This document shows, in pieces, positions 40,165-48,888 of a stretch of DNA of 64,000 nt. The translations under genes were made by a program, and so were the position numbers. The notes beneath the pieces were generated by a model that saw only the letters and a program-made list of their open reading frames with translations, was not told the DNA's origin and searched no databases. The first letter of the stretch is position 1, and each line of letters begins with the position of its first letter. Source of the stretch: an uncultured Eubacteriales bacterium (GTDB lineage Bacteria; Bacillota; Clostridia; Christensenellales; Borkfalkiaceae). The stretch lies in the NCBI GenBank assembly GCA_905209085.1, contig CAJLRM010000002.1, positions 248,001-312,000 of the forward strand, read 5' to 3'.

Positions 40165-41808
40165 ATGCAAAAAACGATAAATAGCACCGAATTCAGAAAG
40201 ATGATTACGTTCGGTGCGCGGCTTCTCGAAAATAACAGAGCGAAGGTGGACGCGCTGAACGTCTTTCCCGTTCCCGACGGGGATACGGGCACGAATATGT
40301 CCCTCACGATGCAGTCGGCGGTGAAAGAGCTTTCCGCCTGTCCTTCCAATTCCTTTATGGAGATCTGCGACAGCGTTTCGAAGGGCGCTTTAAAGGGCGC
40401 GAGGGGAAATTCCGGCGTTATCCTCTCGCAGATTTTAAGGGGGATCTGTTCGGTGGTCCGCGAATGCGGAAAAGAATTCGACACGAAGATTTTTGCAAAG
40501 GCGATGGAAGCGGGCACCAAGGTCGCCTACGGCGCCGTATCCGTTCCCAAGGAAGGCACCATTCTCACCGTCGTCCGCATGATGAGCGAACACGCGGGCA
40601 AAGCCGCGTCGAGAAAGAAAAATTTTGAGGAGTTTTTCGCGGACGTCATCGCGGAGGGCGACAAGGCGCTCGCCATGACTCCCGAACTTCTCCCCGTCCT
40701 CAAAAAAGCGGGCGTCGTAGACAGCGGCGGCGTGGGACTGATGACCATTTTTCGAGGCTTCCTGGCGGCGCTTACGGGCGAGGATATCGGCGTGGATATC
40801 CAAACGCAGGCGGAAGATAAACCGCAGGCGGACTTCGGGGACAATTCGGAAATCGTCAATCTCGATCTCGGGGAAATCCAATTCGCTTACTGTACGGAAT
40901 TTTTCATCATCAATTTAAAAAAGAGCACGACGCTCGCGGATATAGACCGACTGCGCGAGAGGCTGATGAATCTCGGCGACAGCGTCATTTGTATCGGCGA
41001 TTTGGAAATGGTCAAAGTGCACGTGCATACGAATACGCCGGGCGTGGCGCTCACCTACGCTTTGGAACTCGGCGAGCTGGACAGACCGAAGATAGAGAAT
41101 ATGCTGGAACAGAACCGTCAGCTGCGCGCGAAGCGGGAAGCGGAAAAGAAAGAGATGGGAATGCTTGCCATCTGCGCGGGGCAGGGGCTTGCGGATATTT
41201 TCAAGGATCTGTTCGTGGACCGCGTCATCGAGGGCGGACAAACCATGAATCCCTCGGCGAGCGATATCGCCACCGCGGCGCAGAAGATCAATGCGGAAAA
41301 TATTTTCGTCTTTCCGAACAATAAGAATATCATCCTGGCGGCGGAACAGGCGAAGGCGCTGGTGGAAAACAGAACGATTCACGTCATTCCCACCAAAAAC
41401 GTGCCGCAGGGCTTCTCGGCGGCGCTCGAATTCAATCCCGAAGCGAGCGTGGAAGAGAACAAGACGAATATGATCCATGCCATGGACAACGTGAAGGCGG
41501 GGCAGGTCACCTATGCGGTGCGCAACACCGCGATGAACGGATTTTCCATCAAACAGGGAGATATTATCGGCCTCGACGACAAGAAGATTCTGGCAAAGTC
41601 CGCTTCGACGGAAGAAACGGTGTTGAAGCTTCTGGCGCATATGAAAGAGGAATTCCATCAGGTCATCACCTTATACTACGGCGAAGACGTGAAAGAGGAC
41701 GAGGCGGCGGCGCTTTGCGAAACGATTGCGGAAAAATATCCCGACTGCGACGTGGATTATCACAGCGGCGGTCAGCCGGTTTACTATTATATAATTTCTC
41801 TGGAATAA
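40165..41808 (+). CDS. fakA: fatty acid kinase subunit FakA (DhaL-DegV-like, YloV)
   Basis: This 547-residue ATP-binding subunit phosphorylates fatty acids held by FakB. The N-terminal DhaL domain has the nucleotide/Mg motif NVFPVPDGDTGTNM and GARGNSGVILSQILRG. The middle and C-terminal domains (ICIGDLEMVKVHVHTNTPG) match YloV. A FakB/DegV candidate lies at 59388. The ribosome site is AAAGGAG. In Bacillus this is followed by serine dehydratase genes and recG; here 900 gene-free bases precede recG. Confidence 0.94.
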   Translation: MQKTINSTEFRKMITFGARLLENNRAKVDALNVFPVPDGDTGTNMSLTMQSAVKELSACPSNSFMEICDSVSKGALKGARGNSGVILSQILRGICSVVRECGKEFDTKIFAKAMEAGTKVAYGAVSVPKEGTILTVVRMMSEHAGKAASRKKNFEEFFADVIAEGDKALAMTPELLPVLKKAGVVDSGGVGLMTIFRGFLAALTGEDIGVDIQTQAEDKPQADFGDNSEIVNLDLGEIQFAYCTEFFIINLKKSTTLADIDRLRERLMNLGDSVICIGDLEMVKVHVHTNTPGVALTYALELGELDRPKIENMLEQNRQLRAKREAEKKEMGMLAICAGQGLADIFKDLFVDRVIEGGQTMNPSASDIATAAQKINAENIFVFPNNKNIILAAEQAKALVENRTIHVIPTKNVPQGFSAALEFNPEASVEENKTNMIHAMDNVKAGQVTYAVRNTAMNGFSIKQGDIIGLDDKKILAKSASTEETVLKLLAHMKEEFHQVITLYYGEDVKEDEAAALCETIAEKYPDCDVDYHSGGQPVYYYIISLE

Positions 41809-41853
41809 ACGTATAAATATCGGGTTTATTCGCAGAATAATAAATGAGAGAAT

Positions 41854-41889
41854 GAGGAGGAAACTCCTTAATCGGGGACGGAAGTCCCC
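41854..41889. other. two adjacent GNRA-capped hairpins
   Basis: AGGAG-GAAA-CTCCT (within 41854-41868) and GGGGAC-GGAA-GTCCCC (41874-41889) stand side by side right after fakA. Both loops are GNRA tetraloops. No T-run follows, so this is probably a structured RNA element rather than a terminator. The class is unknown. Confidence 0.4.
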
Positions 41890-42720
41890 TGTATATAGAT
41901 AGCCGTTCCGAAGCTTAAAGAATCGGAGCGCACGAAAAAAGTAACGAAAGCGGGAGGAGCGGCGGAGCTGTTTCTTCCGCTTTATCTTTCCGAAGAATCT
42001 GCAAGCGGCGTTTGCAAAGAGAAAATGCGGGGCGGGAACGTCTTTGTCTGAGAATCGCGAAAATTCTCTGGCGGCGCTCCTCGGGCGAAGGCGAAGTTTA
42101 TCGGTTTTTTATCTTATCTTTCCGAATGATTTTATAGCGCTCTTGCTAAGGAAACAGCAAAGAGCCCCTGTATTTTTTCCGCTTTATATTCTAAAAAGAT
42201 TTGGCAGACGTCAGTTTGGAAAAAATACGGCGCGCCGATAGTTCTATGTTATATTTCAAAAGAGCTTCAACGCGCGTTTATAAAGCGACGGCGCAGAGGG
42301 CAAATGTTTTTTCTTATGGCGCCCGAGGATTGTAGCGCGCGTTTTCAAAACGAAAATGCAGAGCATATTTTTCTCTCTGTCATTTTGACGATGGCAGGAC
42401 GGCGTTTCTCGGAAAAAAGCGCAGACCGGCAACGCTTTTTCTGTTTTAGGTTTTCGAATAATTTTATAACGGCGAGGGGAAAAATCATCGATTTCTTTGC
42501 CGTCGTCATGCGTCCGAGCGATTTTGTATGAAAAAAATTTTTTTTGAATGAAAGTGGGCGTTCGGACGCGGAGAAAAACGGCTTGGCCGAAATTTTTTAA
42601 GACAAAAGGGCGTTCCTTTCGCCCGTCCCGTTTCAAATTCAGAAGAAAGAGAGGGACGGCGCGGCGGGCGCGTAAAAAAACGCGCGGAAGAAGTATACTG
42701 AATATGCGGGGAGGGCGTAG
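41890..42720. other. gene-free stretch before recG
   Basis: About 830 bases with no supported gene. The long minus-strand frame at 42256-42870 overlaps the recG start, lacks a ribosome site and reads as noise. Serine dehydratase genes found here in Bacillus are absent. A GCGCG-A7-CGCGC hairpin sits near 42672 before recG. Confidence 0.5.
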
Positions 42721-44730
42721 ATGAAACTGACGTCGATTCGTTTGATCAGCGAAAAACGGGAAAAGGATTTCAATAAACTGGGCATTTTTGAGGCGGAGGA
42801 TCTCGTCCGCTTTTATCCTCGCGCCTATCTGGATCTCACCGCGCGTTCGTCGCTTCGCACCGCCTATCATAACGACATGGCGCTCGTCGCCTGTGAGATC
42901 GTGCAGGTGGCGCCCGTCAATTACATGAGCCGTTTAAAGACCGTCAAGGCGTACTGCAATCAGGACGGGCTGCCTTTCACCGTCGTCTGGTTCAATCAGC
43001 CGTATGTGCGGGACAAACTCAAACCGGGCGAATATCTTTTCTACGGGCGGGTGCAGAATAAATACGGACAGATCTCCCTCGTCAATCCCACTTTCGAACA
43101 GCTGGATAAAAACTATCGGCTGAAAGGCATCGTGCCCGTCTATTCCCTGAAAGGCTCCCTCTCCCAAAAAATCGTCCGCGACGCCGTCAGGGAGGCCTTG
43201 AAACGGACGAACGTAGACAGCGTCATTCCGAAACAGATCGTGGAAAAGTACGGCCTGCCGCCGCTCGCCAAAAGCTTTTTCGAGATTCATAACCCGCCCG
43301 ATATGGAGTCGAAAGACGCGGCGGCGGAACGGATCGCCTTGGAGGAATATTTCGTGCTCATTTCCGCCTTTAAACTCATCAAGGGGGACAAGGAGGACGT
43401 TCGGATTCACAGATATGCGGCGAGCGCGCTCGACGTAAAGGAGTTCGCGGAGCGGTTCGGCTTCGAGTTCACGGACGGACAGAAGCGCGCCGTCAACGAG
43501 ATCTTCGAAAATCTACATTCGCCGTCGCGCATGAATCGGCTGTTGCAGGGGGACGTGGGCAGCGGAAAGACTGCCGTGGCGCTCTGCGGCATCTACATGG
43601 CCTTGAAGAGCGGATTCAAAGCGGCGTATCTGTCCCCGACGGAAGTGCTCGCCGCGCAGAATTACGCCATTTTGCAGCGATATTTTCCCGAGTATGCCGT
43701 CGGCTATCTCGCGGGCGGAATGACCGCGAAGGAAAAGCGGGAAATGAAGTCGAAGCTGAAAAGCGGGGAGATAGACGTCGTCTGCGGCACGCACGCCATG
43801 CTGCAAGGGGACGTGGAGATCCCCGATCTCGCTTTTATCGTCTGCGACGAACAGCATCGTTTCGGCGTGGCGCAGAGGAACGCTCTCGCGGAAAAGGGGG
43901 AGGGCGCGGATATGCTGGTCATGAGCGCGACGCCTATCCCGAGGACCCTTTCTCTGATCTTTTACGGCGACCTGGACATCACGACGATTACGGACAAACC
44001 GAAAGCGCGGCAGGAGGTGGCGACGAGCATCATTTCCGAAGGGCGTTACGACGATATGCTGGACTATATCGGCAGGGAAGTGCGCGCGGGAAAGCAAGCC
44101 TATTTCGTCTGCTCCAAAATAGACGAGGACGACGAGGAGGGAACGCTGATCAGCGTCAAGGAATTGTACGAGGAGCTGAAAGCGCGACTTCCCTTCGTCC
44201 GCTTCGCGTTGCTGCACGGCAAAATGAAGGACAAGGAAAAAGCGGAAATCATGCGGGCGTTCAAAGAAAAACAGTACGACTGCCTCGTTTCCACGACGGT
44301 TATCGAAGTGGGCGTGGACGTGCCTAACGCCACCATCATGGTGATCTACAACGCCGAACGTTTCGGGCTTTCGCAGCTTCATCAATTGCGCGGACGGGTG
44401 GGCAGAGGGCGCGAAAAGAGCTACTGTTTCCTGTTGATGGGCGCGGAGAGCGAAACGGCGAAAGAGAGGCTCTTGACTTTAAAGAACAATACGGACGGAT
44501 TCAAGATCGCGGAAAAGGATTTGGAAATGCGCGGCAGCGGCGACTTTTTCGGTACGCGGCAGTCGGGAAAAATGCTCAACGAGATCCGCAATCTGCAATA
44601 TCCCACGAACGTCATTTTCGCGGCGAAAAAGATGTCGGACGAGGCATTCGAGGGGCATTTCGACACGGAAGCGCTGCGGGAAGCCGCGCTTAAAAAATAC
44701 AACAGCTTAAAGGACGTCGTTTTGAATTAA
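42721..44730 (+). CDS. recG: ATP-dependent DNA helicase RecG
   Basis: This 669-residue SF2 helicase remodels forks and Holliday junctions. The N-terminal wedge/OB domain is followed by Walker A GDVGSGKTAVA (~residue 278), the DEQH box (CDEQHRFGV), SATPIPRTL, and the C-terminal helicase signature HQLRGRVGRG. The end has the RecG-specific GSGDFFGTRQSG. Length is normal. A strong terminator lies behind it. Confidence 0.96.
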   Translation: MKLTSIRLISEKREKDFNKLGIFEAEDLVRFYPRAYLDLTARSSLRTAYHNDMALVACEIVQVAPVNYMSRLKTVKAYCNQDGLPFTVVWFNQPYVRDKLKPGEYLFYGRVQNKYGQISLVNPTFEQLDKNYRLKGIVPVYSLKGSLSQKIVRDAVREALKRTNVDSVIPKQIVEKYGLPPLAKSFFEIHNPPDMESKDAAAERIALEEYFVLISAFKLIKGDKEDVRIHRYAASALDVKEFAERFGFEFTDGQKRAVNEIFENLHSPSRMNRLLQGDVGSGKTAVALCGIYMALKSGFKAAYLSPTEVLAAQNYAILQRYFPEYAVGYLAGGMTAKEKREMKSKLKSGEIDVVCGTHAMLQGDVEIPDLAFIVCDEQHRFGVAQRNALAEKGEGADMLVMSATPIPRTLSLIFYGDLDITTITDKPKARQEVATSIISEGRYDDMLDYIGREVRAGKQAYFVCSKIDEDDEEGTLISVKELYEELKARLPFVRFALLHGKMKDKEKAEIMRAFKEKQYDCLVSTTVIEVGVDVPNATIMVIYNAERFGLSQLHQLRGRVGRGREKSYCFLLMGAESETAKERLLTLKNNTDGFKIAEKDLEMRGSGDFFGTRQSGKMLNEIRNLQYPTNVIFAAKKMSDEAFEGHFDTEALREAALKKYNSLKDVVLN

Positions 44731-44836
44731 AAAGAGCGCGTCGTCCGAAAAATAAAATAAAAGCGCCGCGTTTATAATAGAGGGGCATTAGGGATTTTAC
44801 AAACAAAAATGCGTGTTATTAAGAAAAGCGCAATCA

Positions 44837-44877
44837 AAAAGGTCGAATTTGATTTTTCAAATTCGACCTTTGTTTTT
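44837..44877. terminator. bidirectional terminator between recG and XRE gene
   Basis: AAAGGTCGAATTTGA and TCAAATTCGACCTTT form a 15-bp perfect stem with a TTTT loop, followed by T's on the plus strand. Confidence 0.85.
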
Positions 44878-44906
44878 TGAACGACGAGTAAGCGATACGA
44901 AAAAAG

Positions 44907-45155
44907 CTATTTCGTCCTTTTTATATCTTCAAGAATACTCTTTGCCTTTTGATAGCCTAATATTTCAGCGGGATCGACGTCAAGACAGAAACAAATTTTC
45001 AGTAGAGTATCAAAATCAGGCTCTCTTTTTCCCTTGATCCATTGATTTAAGGTATTGGCTTTCACTCCTATTTTTTCGGCTGTTTCCGCTTGTGTCAGTC
45101 CCTTAACCCTTAACAAATCCATAAAATTTTCTGCAAAATAATTCAACTTCCCCAT
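44907..45155 (-). CDS. XRE-family regulator, left gene of a divergent pair
   Basis: This 82-residue protein is a single Cro/C1-type helix-turn-helix (GLTQAETAEKIGVKANTLNQ, then WIKGKREP) with a short charged tail. It diverges from a second XRE gene at 45286, with three TCAC-N5-GTGA palindromes between them. One palindrome lies in its own promoter spacer. It is likely a repressor of the shared region or part of a two-repressor switch, analogous to cI and cro. The partner effector is not evident. Confidence 0.85.
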   Translation of the reverse strand: MGKLNYFAENFMDLLRVKGLTQAETAEKIGVKANTLNQWIKGKREPDFDTLLKICFCLDVDPAEILGYQKAKSILEDIKRTK

Positions 45156-45171
45156 TTTTTACCTCTATAAA

Positions 45172-45200
45172 AATATATCACGCTTCGTGAATAAAATCAA
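45172..45200 (-). promoter_or_regulatory. leftward promoter with operator O1 in its spacer
   Basis: On the minus strand, TTGATT (45195-45200), a 17-bp spacer and TATATT (45172-45177). O1, TCAC-GCTTC-GTGA (45178-45190), lies wholly inside the spacer. Confidence 0.75.
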
Positions 45201-45219
45201 TAAATCTTTCCCTAAATGA

Positions 45220-45248
45220 TTGACATTCACAAAACGTGATTATATAAT
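45220..45248 (+). promoter_or_regulatory. rightward consensus promoter with operator O2 in its spacer
   Basis: TTGACA 45220-45225, 17 bp, TATAAT 45243-45248. O2, TCAC-AAAAC-GTGA (45227-45239), occupies the spacer. Confidence 0.85.
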
Positions 45249-45252
45249 AAAA

Positions 45253-45265
45253 TCACATAATGTGA
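45253..45265. promoter_or_regulatory. operator O3 over the rightward start site
   Basis: TCAC-ATAAT-GTGA, centred 26 bp downstream of O2, covers the expected transcription start of the 45286 gene. Confidence 0.8.
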
Positions 45266-45285
45266 ATTTTAGGAGGCGTAAAATA

Positions 45286-45513
45286 ATGGGACGGGAATTT
45301 AAAGAAATTTTAGCGGACTTTTTAAAGGACCGAAAGCTGTCGCCGCAAGCTTTTGCGGCTACCGTAGGGGTCGGAAAAAGCAGCGTCCATGTATGGCTGA
45401 AAGGGAACGCGAAACCGAGTTTTCTATCTCTGAAAAAAATTTGCCTCGTATTTCGGATTTCTTCCGCTTACTTTTTGGGGATTACCGACGAGAAAAAGAA
45501 AATACAGAGATAA
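45286..45513 (+). CDS. XRE-family regulator, right gene of a divergent pair
   Basis: This 75-residue protein is a single Cro/C1 helix-turn-helix (SPQAFAATVGVGKSSVHVWL, then KGNAKPSFLSLKKICLVF and YFLGIT). ATG 45286 follows TAGGAGG; an upstream frame start at 45220 lies within the promoter and is excluded. It is produced from the consensus promoter carrying O2 and O3. Together with the 44907 gene it forms what looks like a small bistable switch. It could be a phage relic, but no phage structural genes are near. Confidence 0.85.
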   Translation: MGREFKEILADFLKDRKLSPQAFAATVGVGKSSVHVWLKGNAKPSFLSLKKICLVFRISSAYFLGITDEKKKIQR

Positions 45514-45590
45514 AACTGCGGAAAAAGGGCGCTTTGAGGGCGGGCGGAAAGAGAATATTTCCTTTTCCTCCTTTTTTTCGTTTATAAATA

Positions 45591-45619
45591 TTGACGAAAG
45601 GCGGGATTTGTAGTATAAT
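45591..45619 (+). promoter_or_regulatory. promoter of the histidine operon
   Basis: TTGACG 45591-45596, 17 bp, TATAAT 45614-45619. The leader is only ~20 bases, so no his leader peptide or T-box fits between promoter and hisZ. Confidence 0.8.
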
Positions 45620-45640
45620 AAAAAAGGAGTTTAGCAAATT

Positions 45641-46825
45641 ATGAATCACTATAAATTACCTGCGGGCGTTCAGGATCTGCTGCCCGAAGAATATTACAAC
45701 CTTTCCCTGCTTTCGGAAAAGCTGAAAAAGAAATTCCGTTTAGCGGGCTGCCGTTTCGTGCAGAGTTCCGCGCTCGAATATTACGATACGTTCGCGGAAA
45801 TTCGCAACCGTATCCCGCAGAATAAAATGTTCAAAATGACGGACGGCGACGGCAGCATTTTGGTGCTTCGTCCCGATATGACGCTGGCGGTGTCCCGCAT
45901 CGCCGCCACAAAGCTGAAAACGCCCTGCGTAAAGCTTGCTTATGTGGACGAGGTGTGGAATAATTTTGAAACGTCGGGGAATATTTCCCAGCGCGGATTT
46001 TTGCAGGCGGGCGTGGAATTTCTCGGCGTAGAGGGCGCGTTCTCCGACGCGCAGACGCTGGCGTTTGCCGTCGAATGTTTAAAGGAAGCGGGACTTACGG
46101 ATTTTACGCTCGACGTGGGACACGTCGGATTTTTTAAAGGTCTGTTGTCGGGCGCGGGACTCGGAGAAACGGATACCGAGCGCATCCGCGCTTCCATAAA
46201 CGCCAAGGATTCCGTTTCCACGATGATGATTTTAAAGGAAACGGGCGTGGCGGGGCGCGCGGCGGAGGCGATTCAGGCGCTTCCCTCCCTGTTCGGCGGG
46301 GAGGAGGTCTTTGCGCGGGCGGAAAAACTGACGGAAAATCTCGTCGCGCTCGCCGCCATCTCCCACCTCAAAAAGGTGAACGCCCTTTTAAAGGAATTCG
46401 GCTGCGAAAAATACGTTTCGTTCGACCTCGGCTCCGTCAAGAGCCTGTCCTATTATTCGGGCGTCGTCTTCACGGGGCTGACGGGGGCGCTGGGCGCGCC
46501 GATTTTAAGCGGCGGCCGATACGATTATCTCGCGGACGATTTCGGAAAGCACATTCCCGCCGTCGGCTTTGCCATGGGCTTAAAACGCATTCTGATGGCT
46601 CTCGAACGGCACGGAAAGGTGGAAAAACTGCCCGCGCCGTATGCGGTGATTCTCGCCAAAGAGGGCTTCGAGGCGGAGGCGTACAAGGAATATCTGCGCC
46701 TCACCGCCGCGGGCAAGACCGTCGATTTATACGCGGGAGGCTATGGGGAAGGGGTGGAATACGCGAGAGAAAAAGGGGCGGCGAAAATTCTCGCCGCGGA
46801 TCAAGAGGGGGTGAAAGAAGTATGA
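45641..46825 (+). CDS. hisZ: ATP phosphoribosyltransferase regulatory subunit HisZ
   Basis: This 394-residue protein is a catalytically inactive histidyl-tRNA-synthetase-like subunit needed by short-form HisG. It has PAGVQDLLPEEYYNL at the start, motif-2 style VLRPDMTLAVSRI, and RYDYLADDFGKHIPAVGFAM near the end. Its stop overlaps the hisG start (ATGA), so the two are translationally coupled. It is the first gene of hisZGDBHAF-IE. Confidence 0.93.
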   Translation: MNHYKLPAGVQDLLPEEYYNLSLLSEKLKKKFRLAGCRFVQSSALEYYDTFAEIRNRIPQNKMFKMTDGDGSILVLRPDMTLAVSRIAATKLKTPCVKLAYVDEVWNNFETSGNISQRGFLQAGVEFLGVEGAFSDAQTLAFAVECLKEAGLTDFTLDVGHVGFFKGLLSGAGLGETDTERIRASINAKDSVSTMMILKETGVAGRAAEAIQALPSLFGGEEVFARAEKLTENLVALAAISHLKKVNALLKEFGCEKYVSFDLGSVKSLSYYSGVVFTGLTGALGAPILSGGRYDYLADDFGKHIPAVGFAMGLKRILMALERHGKVEKLPAPYAVILAKEGFEAEAYKEYLRLTAAGKTVDLYAGGYGEGVEYAREKGAAKILAADQEGVKEV

Positions 46826-47445
46826 TCACCGTGGCTTTGGCAAAGGGGCGGCTCGCGCAGGAGAGCGCGGAACTTTTGGAAAAGTGCGGCGTGGACGCTT
46901 CCGTCGTCTTTTCGGATACGAGAAAGCTCGTATTGGAGAGCGCGGACGGCCGTTTTTCCTTCTTTTTGGTCAAGCCCTCCGACGTGCCTACCTACGTCGA
47001 GTACGGCATCGCGGATTTCGGCATCGTCGGCAAGGACACCCTCCTCGAACACGAAAAGGATCTGTACGAGATGCTCGATTTGAAATTCGAGCCCTGCAAG
47101 CTGTGCGTGGCGGGCTATCCCGAAAAAAAAGAGCTTCTGACCAATCCCCACCTTCGGGTGGCGACGAAATACGTGCACACGGCGCGCAAGCTGTACGCGG
47201 AACGGGGGGAGGAAGCGGAGATCATTCCCTTGAACGGCTCCATCGAACTCGCGCCCGTCACGGGGCTTTCCGACGTCATTTTCGACGTGGTGCAGACGGG
47301 GGCGACGCTGCGCGCCAACGGCTTGGCGGTGCTCGAAGAGGTGTTCGACGTTTCCGCGCGGCTGGTCGTCAACAAAGTCAGCTTAAAGACAAAGGCGGAC
47401 GTGCTTCTGCCCTTGATCGAAAAGATGCGGGCGGCAGTGGAATAG
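46822..47445 (+). CDS. hisG: ATP phosphoribosyltransferase, short form
   Basis: This 207-residue catalytic subunit performs the first step of histidine synthesis (ATP + PRPP). It opens with ITVALAKGRLAQESAELLEK. The signature region is ELAPVTGLSDVIFDVVQTGAT. It lacks the C-terminal regulatory domain of long HisG and depends on HisZ upstream. Confidence 0.96.
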   Translation: MITVALAKGRLAQESAELLEKCGVDASVVFSDTRKLVLESADGRFSFFLVKPSDVPTYVEYGIADFGIVGKDTLLEHEKDLYEMLDLKFEPCKLCVAGYPEKKELLTNPHLRVATKYVHTARKLYAERGEEAEIIPLNGSIELAPVTGLSDVIFDVVQTGATLRANGLAVLEEVFDVSARLVVNKVSLKTKADVLLPLIEKMRAAVE

Positions 47446-47510
47446 AGCCGCATATGCGGGGACACGCATTTTTCCCGCGCGGCGCCGAAAAGGAGAGAAA
47501 GAGGAATCCT

Positions 47511-48779
47511 ATGAAAATATATACGAGCGAAAATTGCGGCGAACTGATAAAGCGCAGCGGTTTCGAGGACGAGAGGATCGCGTCGGCGGTACATACCATC
47601 GTCGAGGACGTGAAAAAAAACGGCGACAGGGCGTTGTTTGCCTGCGAGGAAAAGTTCGATAAGACGATTCTGACCGCGGAAACCGTCCGCGTCGGCGAAA
47701 AAGAATTCGAAGAGGCGTACAGGGCGATAGACCCCGCGCTTTTGGAATCCATCCGCCGCGCCAAAGAGCGCATTTTGAACTATCATATGCGGGGAGCGAC
47801 GGAAGGGGACGTCCGCACCGACGAAAAGGGCAGGACGACGGGGTATCTACTCCGTCCCGTGGAACGCGCGGGCATTTACGTGCCCGGCGGTACGGCGCCT
47901 CTGTTTTCCTCCGTCTGCATGGGGATTCTTCCCGCCAAGGCGGCGGGGGTGGAGCATATCTATATGGCGACGCCCGCGAAGGAAGGAAAGATCCATCCCG
48001 CGACGCTCGTGGCGGCAAAGGAGTGCGGCGCGGAAGCGGTGTTTAAAATGGGCGGCGCGCAGGCGATCGCGGCGTTCGCCTACGGGACGGAAAGCGTGCC
48101 GAAAACGGACGTCATCGCGGGACCGGGCAACATTTACGTGACGCTTGCCAAAAAGGAAGTGTACGGGGCGGTGGGCATCGATATGCTGGCGGGTCCGAGC
48201 GAAATTCTCATCATCGCGGACGATTCCGCGGACGTGGAATACGTGGCGGCGGATATGCTGTCGCAGGCGGAACACGACGAGAGGGCGCGCGCTATCGTTC
48301 TGACGGACGACAGCGTTTTTGCGGGGATCCTCGCCGCGGAAGTCGCCAAACAATGCGCTTTGCTGCCGAGAAAAAAGACGGCGCAGACCTCTCTCGATAC
48401 GAACGGCGGCATCGTTTTGGTCAAGGACATGAAGGAGGCGGCGGCGATCGCGGACAAGATCGCGCCCGAACACCTCGAAATTTACACGCAGGATCCCGAC
48501 TCCCTTCTGCCCCTCATTCACAACGCGGGCGCGGTGTTTCTGGGCGGCTGTACGCCCGAACCCGTCGGGGACTACTTCGCGGGTCCCGACCACATTCTCC
48601 CCACGGGCGGTACGGCGCGCTTTTTCCAAGTGCTCAATCGGGATATTTTCCTGCGCAAAATGAGCGTTATCCGCTATTCCCCGGAAGCCTTGAAAGAGGA
48701 CGGGGCGGACATCGTGCGGCTTGCGGAGAGCGAGGGACTGCACGCGCACGCGAACGCTGTCAGAGTGCGTCTGAAATAG
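47511..48779 (+). CDS. hisD: histidinol dehydrogenase
   Basis: This 422-residue enzyme catalyses the final two oxidation steps to histidine. ATG 47511 follows GGAGAGAAAGAGG. The signature IDMLAGPSEILIIAD and zinc-site residues (AEHDERARAI, PEHLEI, AGAVFLGG) are present. The N-terminal in-frame extension upstream overlaps hisG and is not coding. A GCATATGC palindrome lies between hisG and hisD. Confidence 0.95.
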   Translation: MKIYTSENCGELIKRSGFEDERIASAVHTIVEDVKKNGDRALFACEEKFDKTILTAETVRVGEKEFEEAYRAIDPALLESIRRAKERILNYHMRGATEGDVRTDEKGRTTGYLLRPVERAGIYVPGGTAPLFSSVCMGILPAKAAGVEHIYMATPAKEGKIHPATLVAAKECGAEAVFKMGGAQAIAAFAYGTESVPKTDVIAGPGNIYVTLAKKEVYGAVGIDMLAGPSEILIIADDSADVEYVAADMLSQAEHDERARAIVLTDDSVFAGILAAEVAKQCALLPRKKTAQTSLDTNGGIVLVKDMKEAAAIADKIAPEHLEIYTQDPDSLLPLIHNAGAVFLGGCTPEPVGDYFAGPDHILPTGGTARFFQVLNRDIFLRKMSVIRYSPEALKEDGADIVRLAESEGLHAHANAVRVRLK

Positions 48780-48888
48780 GCCCTCTCGCGGCCGAAAGGC
48801 GGACTTTGGAAGGCGGGGGAGCTTCGTTTGGCGAAAAGGACAGCGGGGACGGATTTAAAAATTACGGAAATTTAAGGAGGACGGGAGT

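Noticed and set aside
42256..42870. 204-residue minus-strand frame before recG
   Set aside because: It overlaps the recG start, lacks a ribosome site, and reads as Phe/Arg-rich noise.
45155..45286. Prophage immunity region
   Set aside because: The control architecture is phage-like, but no phage structural, replication or lysis genes are near. It is reported as an isolated switch instead.
45591..45640. T-box or his leader peptide before hisZ
   Set aside because: The promoter leaves only about 20 bases of leader, too short for either.
46884..47510. N-terminal extension of hisD through hisG
   Set aside because: It is the wrong frame of hisG. The family N-terminus and a good ribosome site are at 47511.
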